Shown piece by piece: positions 43,647 through 54,403 of a stretch of 64,000 bases of DNA; positions within the stretch are counted from its first letter, which is position 1, and the number at the start of each line of letters is the position of its first letter. Source of the stretch: Rhynchopus euleeides (lineage: Eukaryota > Euglenozoa > Diplonemea > Diplonemida > Diplonemidae). The translations under genes and the position numbers were made by a program. The notes under the pieces are model-generated. The model made no database searches. It saw only the letters and a list, made by a program, of their open reading frames with translations, and was not told where the DNA came from. The stretch is from the NCBI GenBank assembly GCA_963210315.1, contig OY723248.1, forward strand, positions 2,186,727-2,250,726. Direction: 5' to 3'.

Positions 43647-44994
43647 CAGGGACAGCAGCACCTCTCACCCCCCTCTCTGCCCTTCGGCCTTGCAGGGTTC
43701 CCCCTTTGATGCCCCTTGGAAGGAAGAGCTGCGTGCCTGCCTGAGTGTTTGCACCAAACCATCCTCTGTGTGGTCTATGTGGGGCCTGTGCCGGGGGTGC
43801 GTTATATTTGGAAATACGGCAGGGGCGGGGGGCAGCCAGCCTCTGCCCGGCTTGTATTGCAAGTGATACCAATAGATCTGGGGAGGGCCTGCGTGAGTAT
43901 TGTTGGCCAGTGTGTGTGGGGGTGGGTGGGGTTTCTTTTTGCCTCCACTCTCGGCAATCAATCCCCCCCGAGGGGGGTGTGGAGGCTGCCAACGCATAGA
44001 CCAAATGCAGAGAGAGAGAGACTGGCAGTGAAAGAAATTTTCACTGCCGAAGTGCCTTCTTCTTGCGGAAGAAAAAACCTTCGTGCGGCCGTGATTGTCT
44101 CACGAGATCAAATCGTCAACCTTTGTGCGTTCTGTGTTTTGTCCCTTCTGAGTGCGCGGCGCGGATGATTTTTTCCCGTTATTTCTTCTGATTTTTAGTC
44201 TCCGAGCCAGCCACTCCCAAATCGAATGAACAGCGCCTTCTCCCTTCTCCAACACAGCGTGGCTGCATACATGCCACATCTCCTGTGGGTGGTTTTTCTG
44301 CGCGCCTCGCACCTCACCAGTCTACACCTTTACCTTTCGCGCAGGCTTTCCTGTGCCACCGCTCCTGCCCCTGCTGCAGAGCTACGTCTTGCCCGCCCTG
44401 CTGTGAAGAGAGGCCCGCCTCACATGCGCCCTTCTTCCCCGCCAACCTCTCTCTTGTGTTTGCCCTTTCCCAAACAAAGCGTTTATTCTGCATCACTTTC
44501 GCGAAAAGGCACTCTTATATTCTCGCGATTTTTTTCGCGATTTCTGCATGCAGAGAGGGACAGTAAACATACATTTAGGCAAAAAAAAAATATGCGTCGT
44601 TCAGAATCGTTCCGTTCAATGGGATTCTTTTGGCTCTGTGTCAAACTGTGTGACAGGTGGTGGTGGTGGTGTTGGCACCACCACCCCCAACCCCCCTCTA
44701 CAACAGGCCTATGTGTGTTGGGCACCCCGCTCGCACCTCTGCACCTGAGAGCCGAGGGCACTCCCCACCCCCACCCCACACCCCAGTGATAATCCGCGCA
44801 GACAACCGACCTTCCGATTGCATCAACGCATCAACATTGCACGTTTCCATTAGATTCGCGGGGGGGGGGGGGTTTGCTTTAGACAGAACAAGAGTTTTAT
44901 ATTTTAGCCCCTCTCTCCTCCATTATCCTTTGCCCAAGTCCCATTAGGGGTAGACGCCGGTAAGCCCGCTCTAGATCAGGGCCCCACTCCCCCC
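43647..44994. other. Intergenic, no gene recognised
   Basis: About 1.35 kb with A-tracts (near 44581), a G-run near 44862 and short frames only. If the 5.8S sequence that follows were part of an rDNA unit, LSU rRNA would be expected here on the minus strand, but no LSU-like sequence was recognised. Confidence 0.5.
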
Positions 44995-45147
44995 CTTTTC
45001 CCTCCTTCCCCTCAGGCCTGCCTCCGCACGATTCACAGAAGGGCAACACGGCCTGATGAGTCCCATGATTCTGCAATTCACGTTGGGTATCGCGTCTAGC
45101 TGCGGTCTTCATCGATCCCAGAGCCAAAGATATCCACCGATAAGTGC
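44995..45147 (-). rRNA. 5.8S ribosomal RNA sequence (isolated copy)
   Basis: On the minus strand the universal 5.8S signposts occur in order and spacing: ACTTATCGGTGGATATC near the 5' end, CGATGAAGACCGCAGC (usual CGATGAAGAACGCAGC), GCGATACC, then GTGAATTGCAGAATC. It continues to a variable 3' part of which GAATCGTGCGG is a piece. The 5' boundary is near 45147; the 3' end is estimated from the usual ~155-base length. No SSU 3' end was recognised upstream (45150-45600) and no LSU 5' end downstream, so this is either a dispersed copy, a pseudogene, or an rDNA unit too diverged to recognise. Confidence 0.82.
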
Positions 45148-45822
45148 AGGGTACCACCCGCCTGCAGTACCCTAGAGAGTGCTGCACTGCAGCGCAGAGG
45201 GTCAGACGGCTGCCCACCCCTGCCCCCGCCTTTAACATCTCCCCTTCCCAACCCCTCCCAGTTGCACCCTTCTTTACCACCAGCTGTGCGGGTCGCCTTT
45301 TTTTCCCGGCAATCCGCTTCTCTTCTTCACGCTGGGTGGGAAGAGTTTGCAGGGGGGGCGAGGGGGGTGGGGGGTGGGTGGGGGGCTGCGAGGAGCCCGG
45401 TGGTGGCAGGCCCAGTCTGTCCACAGCACACCGCAGGCTGACTGACGTTTGTGTGTGTGGGTGAAATTGCTGCCCCATTTGCTTCCCCGTTTGGCCTGTT
45501 GGAGGGTCGGGGGTGACGGGAGGGGAGAGGAGAGGTAGTATGTGTAGCTTAGAGATGTGTGCAGGCTGTGTGGTGGTTGTGGTGAGAAGGATGCAAAGGA
45601 GGAGCGATGTGTAAGGGGGCAGCCCGACCCCAATCAATAGTGGAGAGAGAGAGGGGCAAGAGAGCTGCTGGAATAGCCCCAAGCGGCTTGAATCCTGCAT
45701 CCTCCCCCCCCCCCCCCCCCCGGCGCCTCGGGTTTGCGACACGGCGAATGGCTATTGGAGTTCGAACAGTCTGGCGGGCGCCACGCTTGGCACCACCACC
45801 CGGCACAGAGGCAGCCGCAGGC
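45148..45822. other. Intergenic, no gene seen
   Basis: 675 bases between the 5.8S sequence and the membrane WD40 gene, G-rich near 45345-45395 and with a C-run at 45706-45721. The downstream frame is open here, and in-frame ATGs at 45607 and 45748 are possible but would put a C-run and Pro-rich residues ahead of the signal peptide. Confidence 0.5.
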
Positions 45823-48800
45823 ATGGCAGCCACAGCGGTGCTGCTGCTGCTGTGCTGCGCTACACTGCCCGCATGCCCCAGTGATGCGGGTCCGCAGTGC
45901 ACAGCGGAGGTTGCAAGGGGGCCGGGGGTGCCCTCGCGCATCGTTGTTTCGGATGACGACACGCTGGCAGCGGTGGCAGCGGTGAGTGGTTTGCACGTGT
46001 ACAACGTGAAGACAGGTGCTGCTGTGGCGGTGCCCTCTTGCGAGGATACGGCCGACGTTGCCTTCTCTCCTGATGCGGGGAGGCTGGCGGTGGCACGACA
46101 GTCGGGCGGTGTTGCTGTTATCACATTGAGCAGCGGGACGGAACTGTGGTCGGACACAGCGAAATGGAACTGTTCTTCTGTGGCGTACTCACCAGACGGG
46201 GCAAATATTGCCTCTGGGCACAAGGACGGGAACATCTACATCTGGAATGCTACGACTGGTGACTTGCTGTTGTCCCTCACTGGCGGTCACACCGACCGCC
46301 GGGTTCACAGGTTGGCGTACACCCTCGACGGTCTCAGACTCATCAGTGGGTCGTGGGATGACAGGGTTGTTGTGTGGGATGCAACAACTGGTGGTATTCT
46401 CAAGAGTCTGACAGACCACTCAGGAAGTATCTACACCATCGACATCTCACCAGATGGTCTGTACTTCGCAACTCTGTCGAAGCGCTCTACGGATGCGGTG
46501 ATCATCTACAACCTGGGCGACTACTCCATCCACAAGGAGTTCACAACGAAGAGCACAACCATATCGGATCTGTCCTTCTCTCAGGACTGGAGCAAATACG
46601 TGTTGGTGGGATACGGTGCCATGCAGGTGTACACTGTGGAAACAGGGAGCCCGCTGGAGTGGCACGACATGCCCTCGAGAGCGACATTCGCAGCTTCGTA
46701 CTTCCACACCAACGACACCATCATCACGGCAGAGGGGAGCACCAACGCTAGAATCCTTCTGTGGGAAGACGTGCGTGCAACTGCCGGTCTCCGTGCCTGC
46801 CCGCATATCGCGGGTCCGCTGTGCACAGCGGAGGTTGCAAGGGTGTCGGGGGTGCCCTCACAGATCGCTGTTTCGTACAACGACACGCTGGCAGCGGTGG
46901 CAGCGGCGAGTGGTTTGCACGTGTACAACGTGAAGACAGGTGCTGCTGTGGCGGTGCCCTCTTACGGATTTGTGACCGACGTTGCCTTCTCTCCTGATGC
47001 GGAGAGGTTGGCGGTGGGACAGCGGTCGGTCAGTGTTGCTGTTATCACATTGAGCAGCGGGACGGAACTGTGGTCAGGCACAACGAAATGGTACTGTTCT
47101 TCTGTCGCGTTCTCACCAGACGGGACACGTGTTGCCTCTGGGCACAGGGACGGGAACATCTACATCTGGAATGCGACGACTGGTGACTTGCTGTTGTCCC
47201 TCACTGGCGGTCACACCGACCGCCGGGTTCACAGGTTGGCGTATACCATTGACGGTCTCAGACTCATCAGTGGGTCGTGGGATGACAGGGTTGCTGTGTG
47301 GGATGCAACAACGGGTAAAGTTATCAAGACTCGAAATGATCACTCAAGCCATGTCTACGCCGTCCATGTCTCACCTGATGGTCTGTACTTCGCGACGTTG
47401 GTGGGGAGAACGCGTTCAACGCCTACGATAACCATCTACAACCTGAGCGACTACTCCATTCACAAGGAGTTCGCAAAGAAGGGCGGGACCATGTTCGATC
47501 TGTCTTTCTCCCAGGACTGGAGCAAATACGTGTTGGCGGGAAACGAGGCCATGCAGGTGTACTCTGTGGAGACCGGGAGCCTGCTGGAGTCCCACAACAT
47601 GCCCTGGGATGTGACATTCACAGCTTCGTACTTCCACACCAACGACACCATCATCACGGCAGACGGGATCGCCAATGCTGGAATCCTATTGTGGGACGAC
47701 GTGCCACCGACACCTGTTCCGAATGTGCCACCCCGCACTGCGGCCCCGCCACCACTGGGGGTGACGTCTGTACCGGGGGCGCCCAGCCCGCAGGCCCGTG
47801 TCGTGGCGTGTGCGGAGGCGGCAGAGTGTGTGGTGGCTGTGCAGCACGCGGGTGCTGTGCGTGGGGTGGCGCTCTCACCGGACGGGCGCACCCTTGCAGC
47901 AAGCGACGGGACGCGGCTGGTGCGCGTGGCGGATGTGAGCAGCGGGTGGGTCGTGTGGCGTGCGGCGGGGTCAGGGTACGTGGCCTTCAGCCGTGACGGG
48001 CGTCGTGTAGCGTCTGCATCTGCGTCTGAAGACGCCTCTGGGGAGGAACCAGCTGTGGGCTCCGGCGTGGTGGTGTCTGAGGCGGGCGGCGGTGCGGTGC
48101 GGCACGTGGGCGCGGCAAGCGTGGGTGTCGGGGACGTGGCGCTGTCTGATGACGGGGCGCTGGTGGTGGCGGGCGGCAGCGACGGTGCGGTGCGCACGTG
48201 GGACTGTGCCAGCGGGGAGCTGCTGCGGGTGTACCGCCACCCGGGGGTGGCTGCGGGGGGCGTGCACGCCGTGCATGCAGGCGGTGCGGAGCTTGCCGTG
48301 CTGAGCGACGGGGCAGGGCAGGTGTTGCTGTGGGACGGGGTGCACGTGGCGACGCTGCTGCCGGGCGGCGGGGTGGCGTCTGCTGCGGTGAGCAGGGACG
48401 GCAGGCGTGTGGCTGTGGTGTCAGGGGGGCGGATCTGTGTGTGGCAGCGTGCCACCAACAGCAGCATCAACACCAGCACCAACCTCACCTCACACAGCAG
48501 ACATCTGCTTGTGGCTGAGGCAGCAGGGGCAGACGCCGCGAACACGGGATTGGCGCTGTCCGCAGACGGTACGCTGCTCGTGCAGTGGGGCGGGGACGAG
48601 CTGGTGCGCGTGCGCGACACACACACACTGCGCACGGTGTGGGTCGTGGATGCCGGGCGTGTCACAAGTGCGTGCTTCGGCGCTTCCGGGCAGCTGCTCG
48701 TGACGGGCGCTGCTGACGGGCTGGTGGTGGTGTGGCGCCTGCGGCTCCCTGCCCCACAGAGCGCCACCGGTCCTAGCATCGCCTTCATCGCAGGCGTCTG

Positions 48801-48882
48801 CGCCACTGTGCTGTGCGTCATCGCCACCGCTGCCCTGATCGCCTTCACGGCTGTGCGTCCTTTGTTACAGGATTTTTCCTGA
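45823..48882 (+). CDS. Secreted-side WD40 protein with signal peptide and C-terminal membrane anchor
   Basis: Single exon, 1,019 aa. Start chosen at 45823 because it gives a textbook signal peptide (MAATAVLLLLCCATLPACPS). Three WD40 modules follow. Modules 1 (~22-330) and 2 (~331-635) are close copies of one another, 924 bases apart in DNA, sharing FSPDA.RLAV, SGHKDGNIYIWNATTGDLLL, GLRLISGSWDDRV.VWDATTG and YFHTNDTIIT. A Pro-rich linker (~626-660) leads to a diverged third module (~660-980) with VALSPDGRTLAASDGTR, GGSDGAVRTWD and GAADGLVVVWRL. A hydrophobic helix SIAFIAGVCATVLCVIATAA (~984-1010) then precedes an eight-residue tail. Asn-X-Ser/Thr sites (NATTG, NSSINTSTNLTS) fit a lumenal or surface location. 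WD40 propellers on the exoplasmic side are uncommon. Function unknown. Confidence 0.88.
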   Translation: MAATAVLLLLCCATLPACPSDAGPQCTAEVARGPGVPSRIVVSDDDTLAAVAAVSGLHVYNVKTGAAVAVPSCEDTADVAFSPDAGRLAVARQSGGVAVITLSSGTELWSDTAKWNCSSVAYSPDGANIASGHKDGNIYIWNATTGDLLLSLTGGHTDRRVHRLAYTLDGLRLISGSWDDRVVVWDATTGGILKSLTDHSGSIYTIDISPDGLYFATLSKRSTDAVIIYNLGDYSIHKEFTTKSTTISDLSFSQDWSKYVLVGYGAMQVYTVETGSPLEWHDMPSRATFAASYFHTNDTIITAEGSTNARILLWEDVRATAGLRACPHIAGPLCTAEVARVSGVPSQIAVSYNDTLAAVAAASGLHVYNVKTGAAVAVPSYGFVTDVAFSPDAERLAVGQRSVSVAVITLSSGTELWSGTTKWYCSSVAFSPDGTRVASGHRDGNIYIWNATTGDLLLSLTGGHTDRRVHRLAYTIDGLRLISGSWDDRVAVWDATTGKVIKTRNDHSSHVYAVHVSPDGLYFATLVGRTRSTPTITIYNLSDYSIHKEFAKKGGTMFDLSFSQDWSKYVLAGNEAMQVYSVETGSLLESHNMPWDVTFTASYFHTNDTIITADGIANAGILLWDDVPPTPVPNVPPRTAAPPPLGVTSVPGAPSPQARVVACAEAAECVVAVQHAGAVRGVALSPDGRTLAASDGTRLVRVADVSSGWVVWRAAGSGYVAFSRDGRRVASASASEDASGEEPAVGSGVVVSEAGGGAVRHVGAASVGVGDVALSDDGALVVAGGSDGAVRTWDCASGELLRVYRHPGVAAGGVHAVHAGGAELAVLSDGAGQVLLWDGVHVATLLPGGGVASAAVSRDGRRVAVVSGGRICVWQRATNSSINTSTNLTSHSRHLLVAEAAGADAANTGLALSADGTLLVQWGGDELVRVRDTHTLRTVWVVDAGRVTSACFGASGQLLVTGAADGLVVVWRLRLPAPQSATGPSIAFIAGVCATVLCVIATAALIAFTAVRPLLQDFS

Positions 48883-49849
48883 ATCCTGACCTTGATCAGG
48901 GCATGCCACAGGATTCTGGACCACTGCCCTGACCCGCTGCAGCTGCGTTCTTCGTACCAGGCATTTTCCTTCCACAGGGATTCTGCCACATCCACGCCGC
49001 TCAGTCAGATGCGATCACCTCTGCACTGTTTCTCGGGAGCCTCTTGTAGCGGCGGTGATCCCACAGCATCGCTGCACCGTAGCCGCGAGAGGGCTTCTCC
49101 CATTCCAGGACTGTATTGATCGCACGTGTTGATTGCATCGTCCAGAAGAATGACACACATGGGTGCAGCAGGGTGGCACTGATGCTCGATCGGGCCAGGG
49201 ATGCCCCTGCCTGCTGTCGCAGTCTGGCTGTAATGCAACTTGCGGAGCGGTGCCACTCACCCATTCCCCCTCAGGGGTTGCAACCCCCGTTCTTCTGATT
49301 GTTTGGAATCCAGGTGCCACCAACACCTTCCAATATCATTCACGTGTGTGTGGAGGTAGCATCAGAGTGCGCTAGGTGCGACCCACACCAACCAGACAGG
49401 CTGGCGTGCGTGTGTCACCGCAGCGGAGCTCACCTGCCTCTGTGATCCCTTCTTGCCCCTCCCCCATTAGTGTTCCCAGGGTTCAACGTAACCTTTGCCC
49501 ATGTTCCCACGAACAGGGGCGCTCCCTCTCTCATTTTTTCGATTTCCCAAAAAAAACACAGGTATGGAACGCGCGTGCGTCTTTTTTGCCCAAACAAGCT
49601 TGCTTGTCACAGCGAAAGAGTCAGTGGGAGCGTACCCGCGCGCAGTGTGTTTTGAGTGAGCAACACAAAACCACTTTTATCACAGCAACGCCCTTCACAG
49701 GGGCCACAACACACTGCCGCTCGTGCGCACAAACAAAACCCGGACTCTTTTGGGCGTGATGCGCGTTATAAAAATGACAAAAAATATAAGGCGTTGTTGT
49801 GCGCCAAACCCGGGGGGAAAAACACGCCCTTAAAAAAACGACACGCGCG
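48883..49849. other. Intergenic, no gene recognised
   Basis: About 970 bases. Contains one dispersed ~55-base repeat at 49360-49420. Short frames on both strands, none recognisable. Confidence 0.45.
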
Positions 49850-52447
49850 GTTTGAAAAAGGAAAAAGGCGGGCGCATTTTTCAAACGCGCGTGTCATTTT
49901 TTTGAACGCGTGTGTCGTTTTTTCCGCGCGCGTGTCATTTGTCAAACGCGCGTCACGCGTTTTAAAAAAGCGCGCATTCACTGCAAATACCACCTGATTT
50001 TGCCCGAAACCAATCTCCGAAAATATCCAGTTTACCACCACCAAACGCCACCAAACTCCGCCAAACTCCACCAAACTCGGGCCAAAATCAGCTACAAAAT
50101 GGAGGTCACTACCGTTTCTACCGGGCCTAGTAAGGGGAAGATGGGCCTGTGGGGTTGATGCGGTACTGGTTTTCGTCTTGGGAAGGGTCCCGTTGGGAAG
50201 AATATCCGATTTGCTTGACCGCACGACGCCGTTGGGTGAAAGAGAAGTCGTACGGTACACTTCCTGTTCCTTTACAGACCGGGTTCGATCCGTACTACAG
50301 GCCAACTGCCCCTCTAAAACAGGGAGGAAGATATCACTTGCACACCCGGACATTACTTGCACTGCATTCCTCCCCGGTTCCAGGCACATTATTGCACTGC
50401 GTGCAAGTCAGGGATCTGGAGTGCAAGTACATAGTGGACTCCAACTCCCCTAGCCCGCTAGCGGGAGTCTGGGTACGAGTCTGAGACGCGAATGCGTGTC
50501 CTAGTCACACAGGCAATGCGAATCGCATTCTCGCATGCGAGAATGAGTAGACAGGTAGTTGGTCAATGAAACCGTCTCCTCACTATATTCGACTCGCACG
50601 TAGCATCACACATTCAATTATCCAAGTAGTCTGCCTGAAGGCAGCTGGAGGCAGTTTGGGTGGTGTAGCCGTCACGCGACGTGTTCAAGTCTGTCCACAT
50701 ATTGACACGGAGGTGGTTCTCACAGGGTATTTTGAGGGTTTCTCCCCTCGACGGGGGCCAGGGGTGCAATTTCTACGAGGATGTTGTCGGGAGGAGTTCA
50801 AGGCCTACCTGGTCCTGAGTGCGGCACACCTTGTTGCCGACACCCCCTTGGCCTTCTGGAAGAAAGCCAAGGCAGCCCTCCTCCCCGCCTTTGGCCGTAC
50901 GTGGTGGAGTGTCTGCAGACCTGGCTGAGTATGACGAACGTGGACTGCATCTTCAGCATCGCCACCGCGGAGAAGAAAGACGAGCACGCGTATCGCCAGA
51001 TGAGTACACCGTCAAGTTGTGCCTGAGGCGGGCAGGTGGTGTGCTGGGGTTTACGGGTGGTGGGTACCCCCGAGAATGCGACTCGCATTGCCTGTGTGCC
51101 TAGTGGGAGTCGCGAGATGGCCGCCCGTAGTCCGGCTCAAATTTCAGCGTCCGCACAGGATTTCCAGCCATTTTGGGTGAGGCCATCCCTTCCCAAAGTC
51201 GCATGAAGCTGAATGGCTGAAGTACCTCGCTGTGCCCAGTTCCCCTGCTGCAGCCAGGTAGCGGGCTGCCTCCTTGTCGCGGTGCAGCAACAGTTCGTTG
51301 GTGGCGGTGAGGGGGTTCCGGCTTGGGCCGTGGCGAAAGAGATGCTTCAGGGAGACCCTCGATGGGGCGTGGCCCGGTGCTGCAGGCAGGGTACACGTAC
51401 TGGTCTGTGTCCGGCTGCTGTGGTCATCGACAAGGCTGCGTGGTCTGTCCGAAGGAGGTGGATGGTGGTCTCCCTCAGGTGGATCATCTGTGGATAAGGC
51501 CTTCGCGTCTCTCCGATCCTGCATGGGCTCAGGTCTCCAGATGATCATCACCCCTTGCCTTGCTGTAGGTCGGTGGCATGGCTCCCGAGCTCCGCCTTGT
51601 AGCTGGCGCAGCGGAGTCGTGCAGGTCAGGCAGGCTCCTTGAGGCCTCCGAGGTGATGTGCGCGCCCCACCCCGTGGTTCCTTGTAGAGTCGCAGACAGG
51701 TCCGTGCGCACGGTGGGGGCGTTCGTATCGTCCGTTCCGTGCCAGGTCCTGGAGAATACCTTTGGTTGAGCATTGACTCTCTCGGTTTCAAACCCCGTTC
51801 AAGGTCCTTCGCTACGTCATGACTGGTCGTCAGTCAGAGGGGAAGAACGGCGTCCCTCACTTTTTTCACTGCTCACAGGAGCGAAGGCCAAGTCCAACAT
51901 AAGTGGTAGCCTTGAAGAGAAGGCTCCTGATATCTCCAAGCATTGCGCCGAAGACCACACTGCCCACCAGGTTCTTCCCCGTCAGTCGAACAGTCTTGTT
52001 CATGTTCTGGGCAGGGTGCTCTGCCTCGGTCACCCCGACACCTAGGCTAGCCCAACATCTTCCCTCAGTGTTCTCACAGGGGTGTCCTCAGTATCTGGGT
52101 CCCTACGGCAAGGCAGCGTACCAGGCTTTGCGAACCCGAAACAGGCTGTCCTGGTGGTTGCATACCGCCGCAAGCATGACCCTGTTGCTGCGTAGTCAAG
52201 TTTTCCGTGAAGTAGGGTGGCGACAGGGTGTAAGTCACGAGGGGAAGGGCATGTGGAACGGCCACTGCCCAGTCCCCAGCGCCCTCCGCCCCATAGGACA
52301 TTCGATTTTTTGCAGGGAACCACCACACAACACCGCACAACACCACCGAACGCCACCAAACTCCACTAAACTCCACCAAACTCCTCCAAACTCCGCCAAA
52401 CTCCACCAAACTCCACCAAACTCCACCAAACTCGGGTCAAAATCAGG
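49850..52447. mobile_element. Decayed hAT-like transposon
   Basis: Left part (49850-49970) has at least five copies of an ACGCG[C/T]GTGTC motif in alternating orientation, a possible transposase-binding array. 50036-50090 and about 52341-52447 carry arrays of CCACCAAACTC followed by GGGCCAAAATCAG or GGGTCAAAATCAGG in the same orientation. Between them is a broken hAT transposase (see 50640-51025); the rest shows no gene. The exact ends are not defined. Confidence 0.5.
50640..51025 (+). pseudogene. hAT transposase C-terminal remnant, frameshifted
   Basis: One frame reads EEFKAYLVL then ADTPLAFWKKAKAALLP; a shifted frame from about 50890 continues with PYVVECLQTWLSMTNVDCIFSIATAEKK. Together they parallel the dimerisation end of the intact transposase at 54404-56731 (DTPIAFWLEKGRKLFP.. 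then VSVTQVDSVFSTAESRK). At least one frameshift, and no N-terminal or catalytic part found. Confidence 0.75.
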
Positions 52448-52574
52448 TGGTAAATACCGTAAACGGAATAAATCTGAACCGTAAAAAAGGTCCAATCCAC
52501 CTCCAGACCCCCCCAGGCCTCTGGCTAATTCGGGTCGAACGTTAAGTTTCTCCGTGCCGGGGGGGGGGGGGGTA

Positions 52575-53907
52575 GGGGGGGTCATAAGCCCCCCTAAAAA
52601 CGTACAAATACCAAAAATTTCAACATACCATCAGAACCGCCCTAATACCTGATCTGACCCGAAAATCCGACCCATACCCCCCCGGAAACCGTCTGGAGCC
52701 CACTTGTGACACCTGATGCGCACTTTTGTGATGATTTTTTGGGGTCCTAAAAAATGTACCTCAGTTTCGTACCTTGCCTTTGTACCTGAACCACTCCCGA
52801 CCGCAATATTTCGTTCTTTGCCTTTTCTGCGGTGGTTCCGGCTCAGGTGGCACGATGTTGCCTCCCCAGTGCCTCGGCAAGGTCTTTCTTGTACCTGATT
52901 GGTGGGAATGTTGTGTTGTTGCGCCAGCTGAATGAGTTCAGCCACCTTCTGGGTGTAGTACACCACGCAGTCTAAACAGCACGTATGAGAGTGTACCATG
53001 TGAGGACTCAACAAAGTCATTGGATAGGCATCTGCCTGCCGACTCAACCCCCACAGTGCGACCGCAAGATCGTCAGGGATGTCTCAACGCCAGGGGAATA
53101 CTCTCCCCTGGCGTTGTACAACCCTACTCTTAATCCTCGGGTCCTCTCCTGGAGGCGGTGGTGGCGGGCCCGCAACGCTTCGTACTTCCGGTACGGACTG
53201 GGGTAGTCTGCCCGGCTGACCCGCTCATCGCTTCCTAGATCATCTGCTGCTCTGGAGCTGCCATCACTCACTGCCCACATCAGTTGGTGTAGGGGTAGGA
53301 GCAGGAGGAGTGGGAGGAGTAGGAGTGCAGGTGACATCTTTCTTGGCCAGCAAGGAACGCCGCTTTTCGCACGTGCGTGCAGTTGATGCACCACTGCATA
53401 TATCTGTCGTCACCACGTCCCACTCGCTCTCCTATGTACCCAGCCCGACGGAGCGCCCGAAATAATGTCGCCTCACGGATGTCGTGTGCCGTTTTCTTCT
53501 GACGCAGGTCTGCCACAACGCTCTCTGCCGGGACCCCGCACATCTCCCGTTTGGCGAGCGTCTTTCGAGCAAGGTACCCCTCTGCAGCAGCATCTGACAC
53601 CTCTGCGAGGCCCTAGGCACACGGCATGTGTTGCTCGGCGTGCTGGGTGAGCGTAGTGATACCCTTTCCTTGCAAAGAACGAAATACTGCGGTCGGGAGT
53701 GGTTCAGGTACAAAGGCAAGGTACGAAACTGAGGTACATTTTTTAGGACCCCAAAAAATCATCACAAAAGTGCGCATCAGGTGTCACAAGTGGGCTCCAG
53801 ACGGTTTCCGGGGGGGTATGGGTCGGATTTTCGGGTCAGATCAGGTATTAGGGCGGTTCTGATGGTATGTTGAAAAATGTGGTTTTGTACGGGCTTATGA
53901 CCCCCCC
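52575..53907. mobile_element. Foldback element 2 (TA-flanked, ~245-bp inverted arms)
   Basis: Arms 52575-52821 and 53672-53907 are inverted copies. Both ends read GGGGGGGTCATAAGC, and TA flanks them at 52573-52574 and 53908-53909. The terminal ten bases match foldback element 1 (GGGGGGGTCA), but the rest of the arms is unrelated. The centre has a minus-strand frame (listed separately) resembling a helix-turn-helix. The right TA is shared with the hAT-like element that begins at once. Confidence 0.85.
53280..53600 (-). pseudogene. Helix-turn-helix transposase remnant inside foldback element 2
   Basis: A 106-codon frame contains IREATLFRALRRAGYIGERV, then HVRKAAFLAGQE. This order resembles the HTH plus ..R..RL.FA..H region of Tc1/mariner transposases, which also use TA targets. 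No DDE catalytic domain could be assembled. Weak, pattern-based call. Confidence 0.3.
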
Positions 53908-54235
53908 TAGGCATACAGTGCAAACGATAATTATTATCGCATACGATAATTATTATCGTACTCCCATTATCGTATATTATCGTATACGATAATATACGAT
54001 AATGGTGCGATAATTTTTTTGAGATTTTCGGAAAACCAGAAATCAGCCCAGAACACATTGAAAAAGTGGTAAAAGTGGAGCCGGAAGCTGCCATTTTTGC
54101 TTCTTTGAATTATTGGTGACGGGGGGCTTCACTCAGAAGTGTAGAATGTCCCTCACAAATGGGTGGCAGACACAACACACATAGTGCCATGACATGCGCA
54201 GCACTATGTCTGTCTGGGGCATCCTGTCAATGAAG

Positions 54236-54340
54236 CTGGCACCGTTGGAAGAAGTTTCAGGCACAGGGGGGCGGAGAGGTTACAGGATACTGCCACGCAC
54301 ATCCGTGACACTCATTTGCGTGTGCGCTCTCGACCCGTGT
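54236..54340 (+). repeat. Copy of internal transposase coding sequence in the transposon's leader
   Basis: About 100 bases upstream of the transposase ATG repeat the coding segment 55607-55710 (shared GGCACCGTTGGAAGAAGTTT, GACACTCATTTGCGTGTGCG and more) with a few indels and substitutions. It is preceded by an inverted repeat ACATAGTGC/GCACTATGT near 54178-54209. Confidence 0.85.
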
Positions 54341-54403
54341 GTCTATCGCTATGTTGTGACTGCATCGCCATCACCCTCCACAGGAAACACCAGGGATCAA
54401 AAA

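Noticed and set aside
44897..45742. 281-codon minus-strand frame
   Set aside because: Overlaps the 5.8S rRNA sequence on the same strand and has low-complexity Pro/Ser content.
50275..50295. GGGTTCGATCC, like a tRNA B box
   Set aside because: The T-arm stem does not pair and no anticodon arm or acceptor stem is found.
54194..54403. N-terminal extension of the hAT-like transposase
   Set aside because: The region is a shifted, partial copy of internal coding sequence; the ATG at 54404 starts a natural basic/acidic N-terminus.
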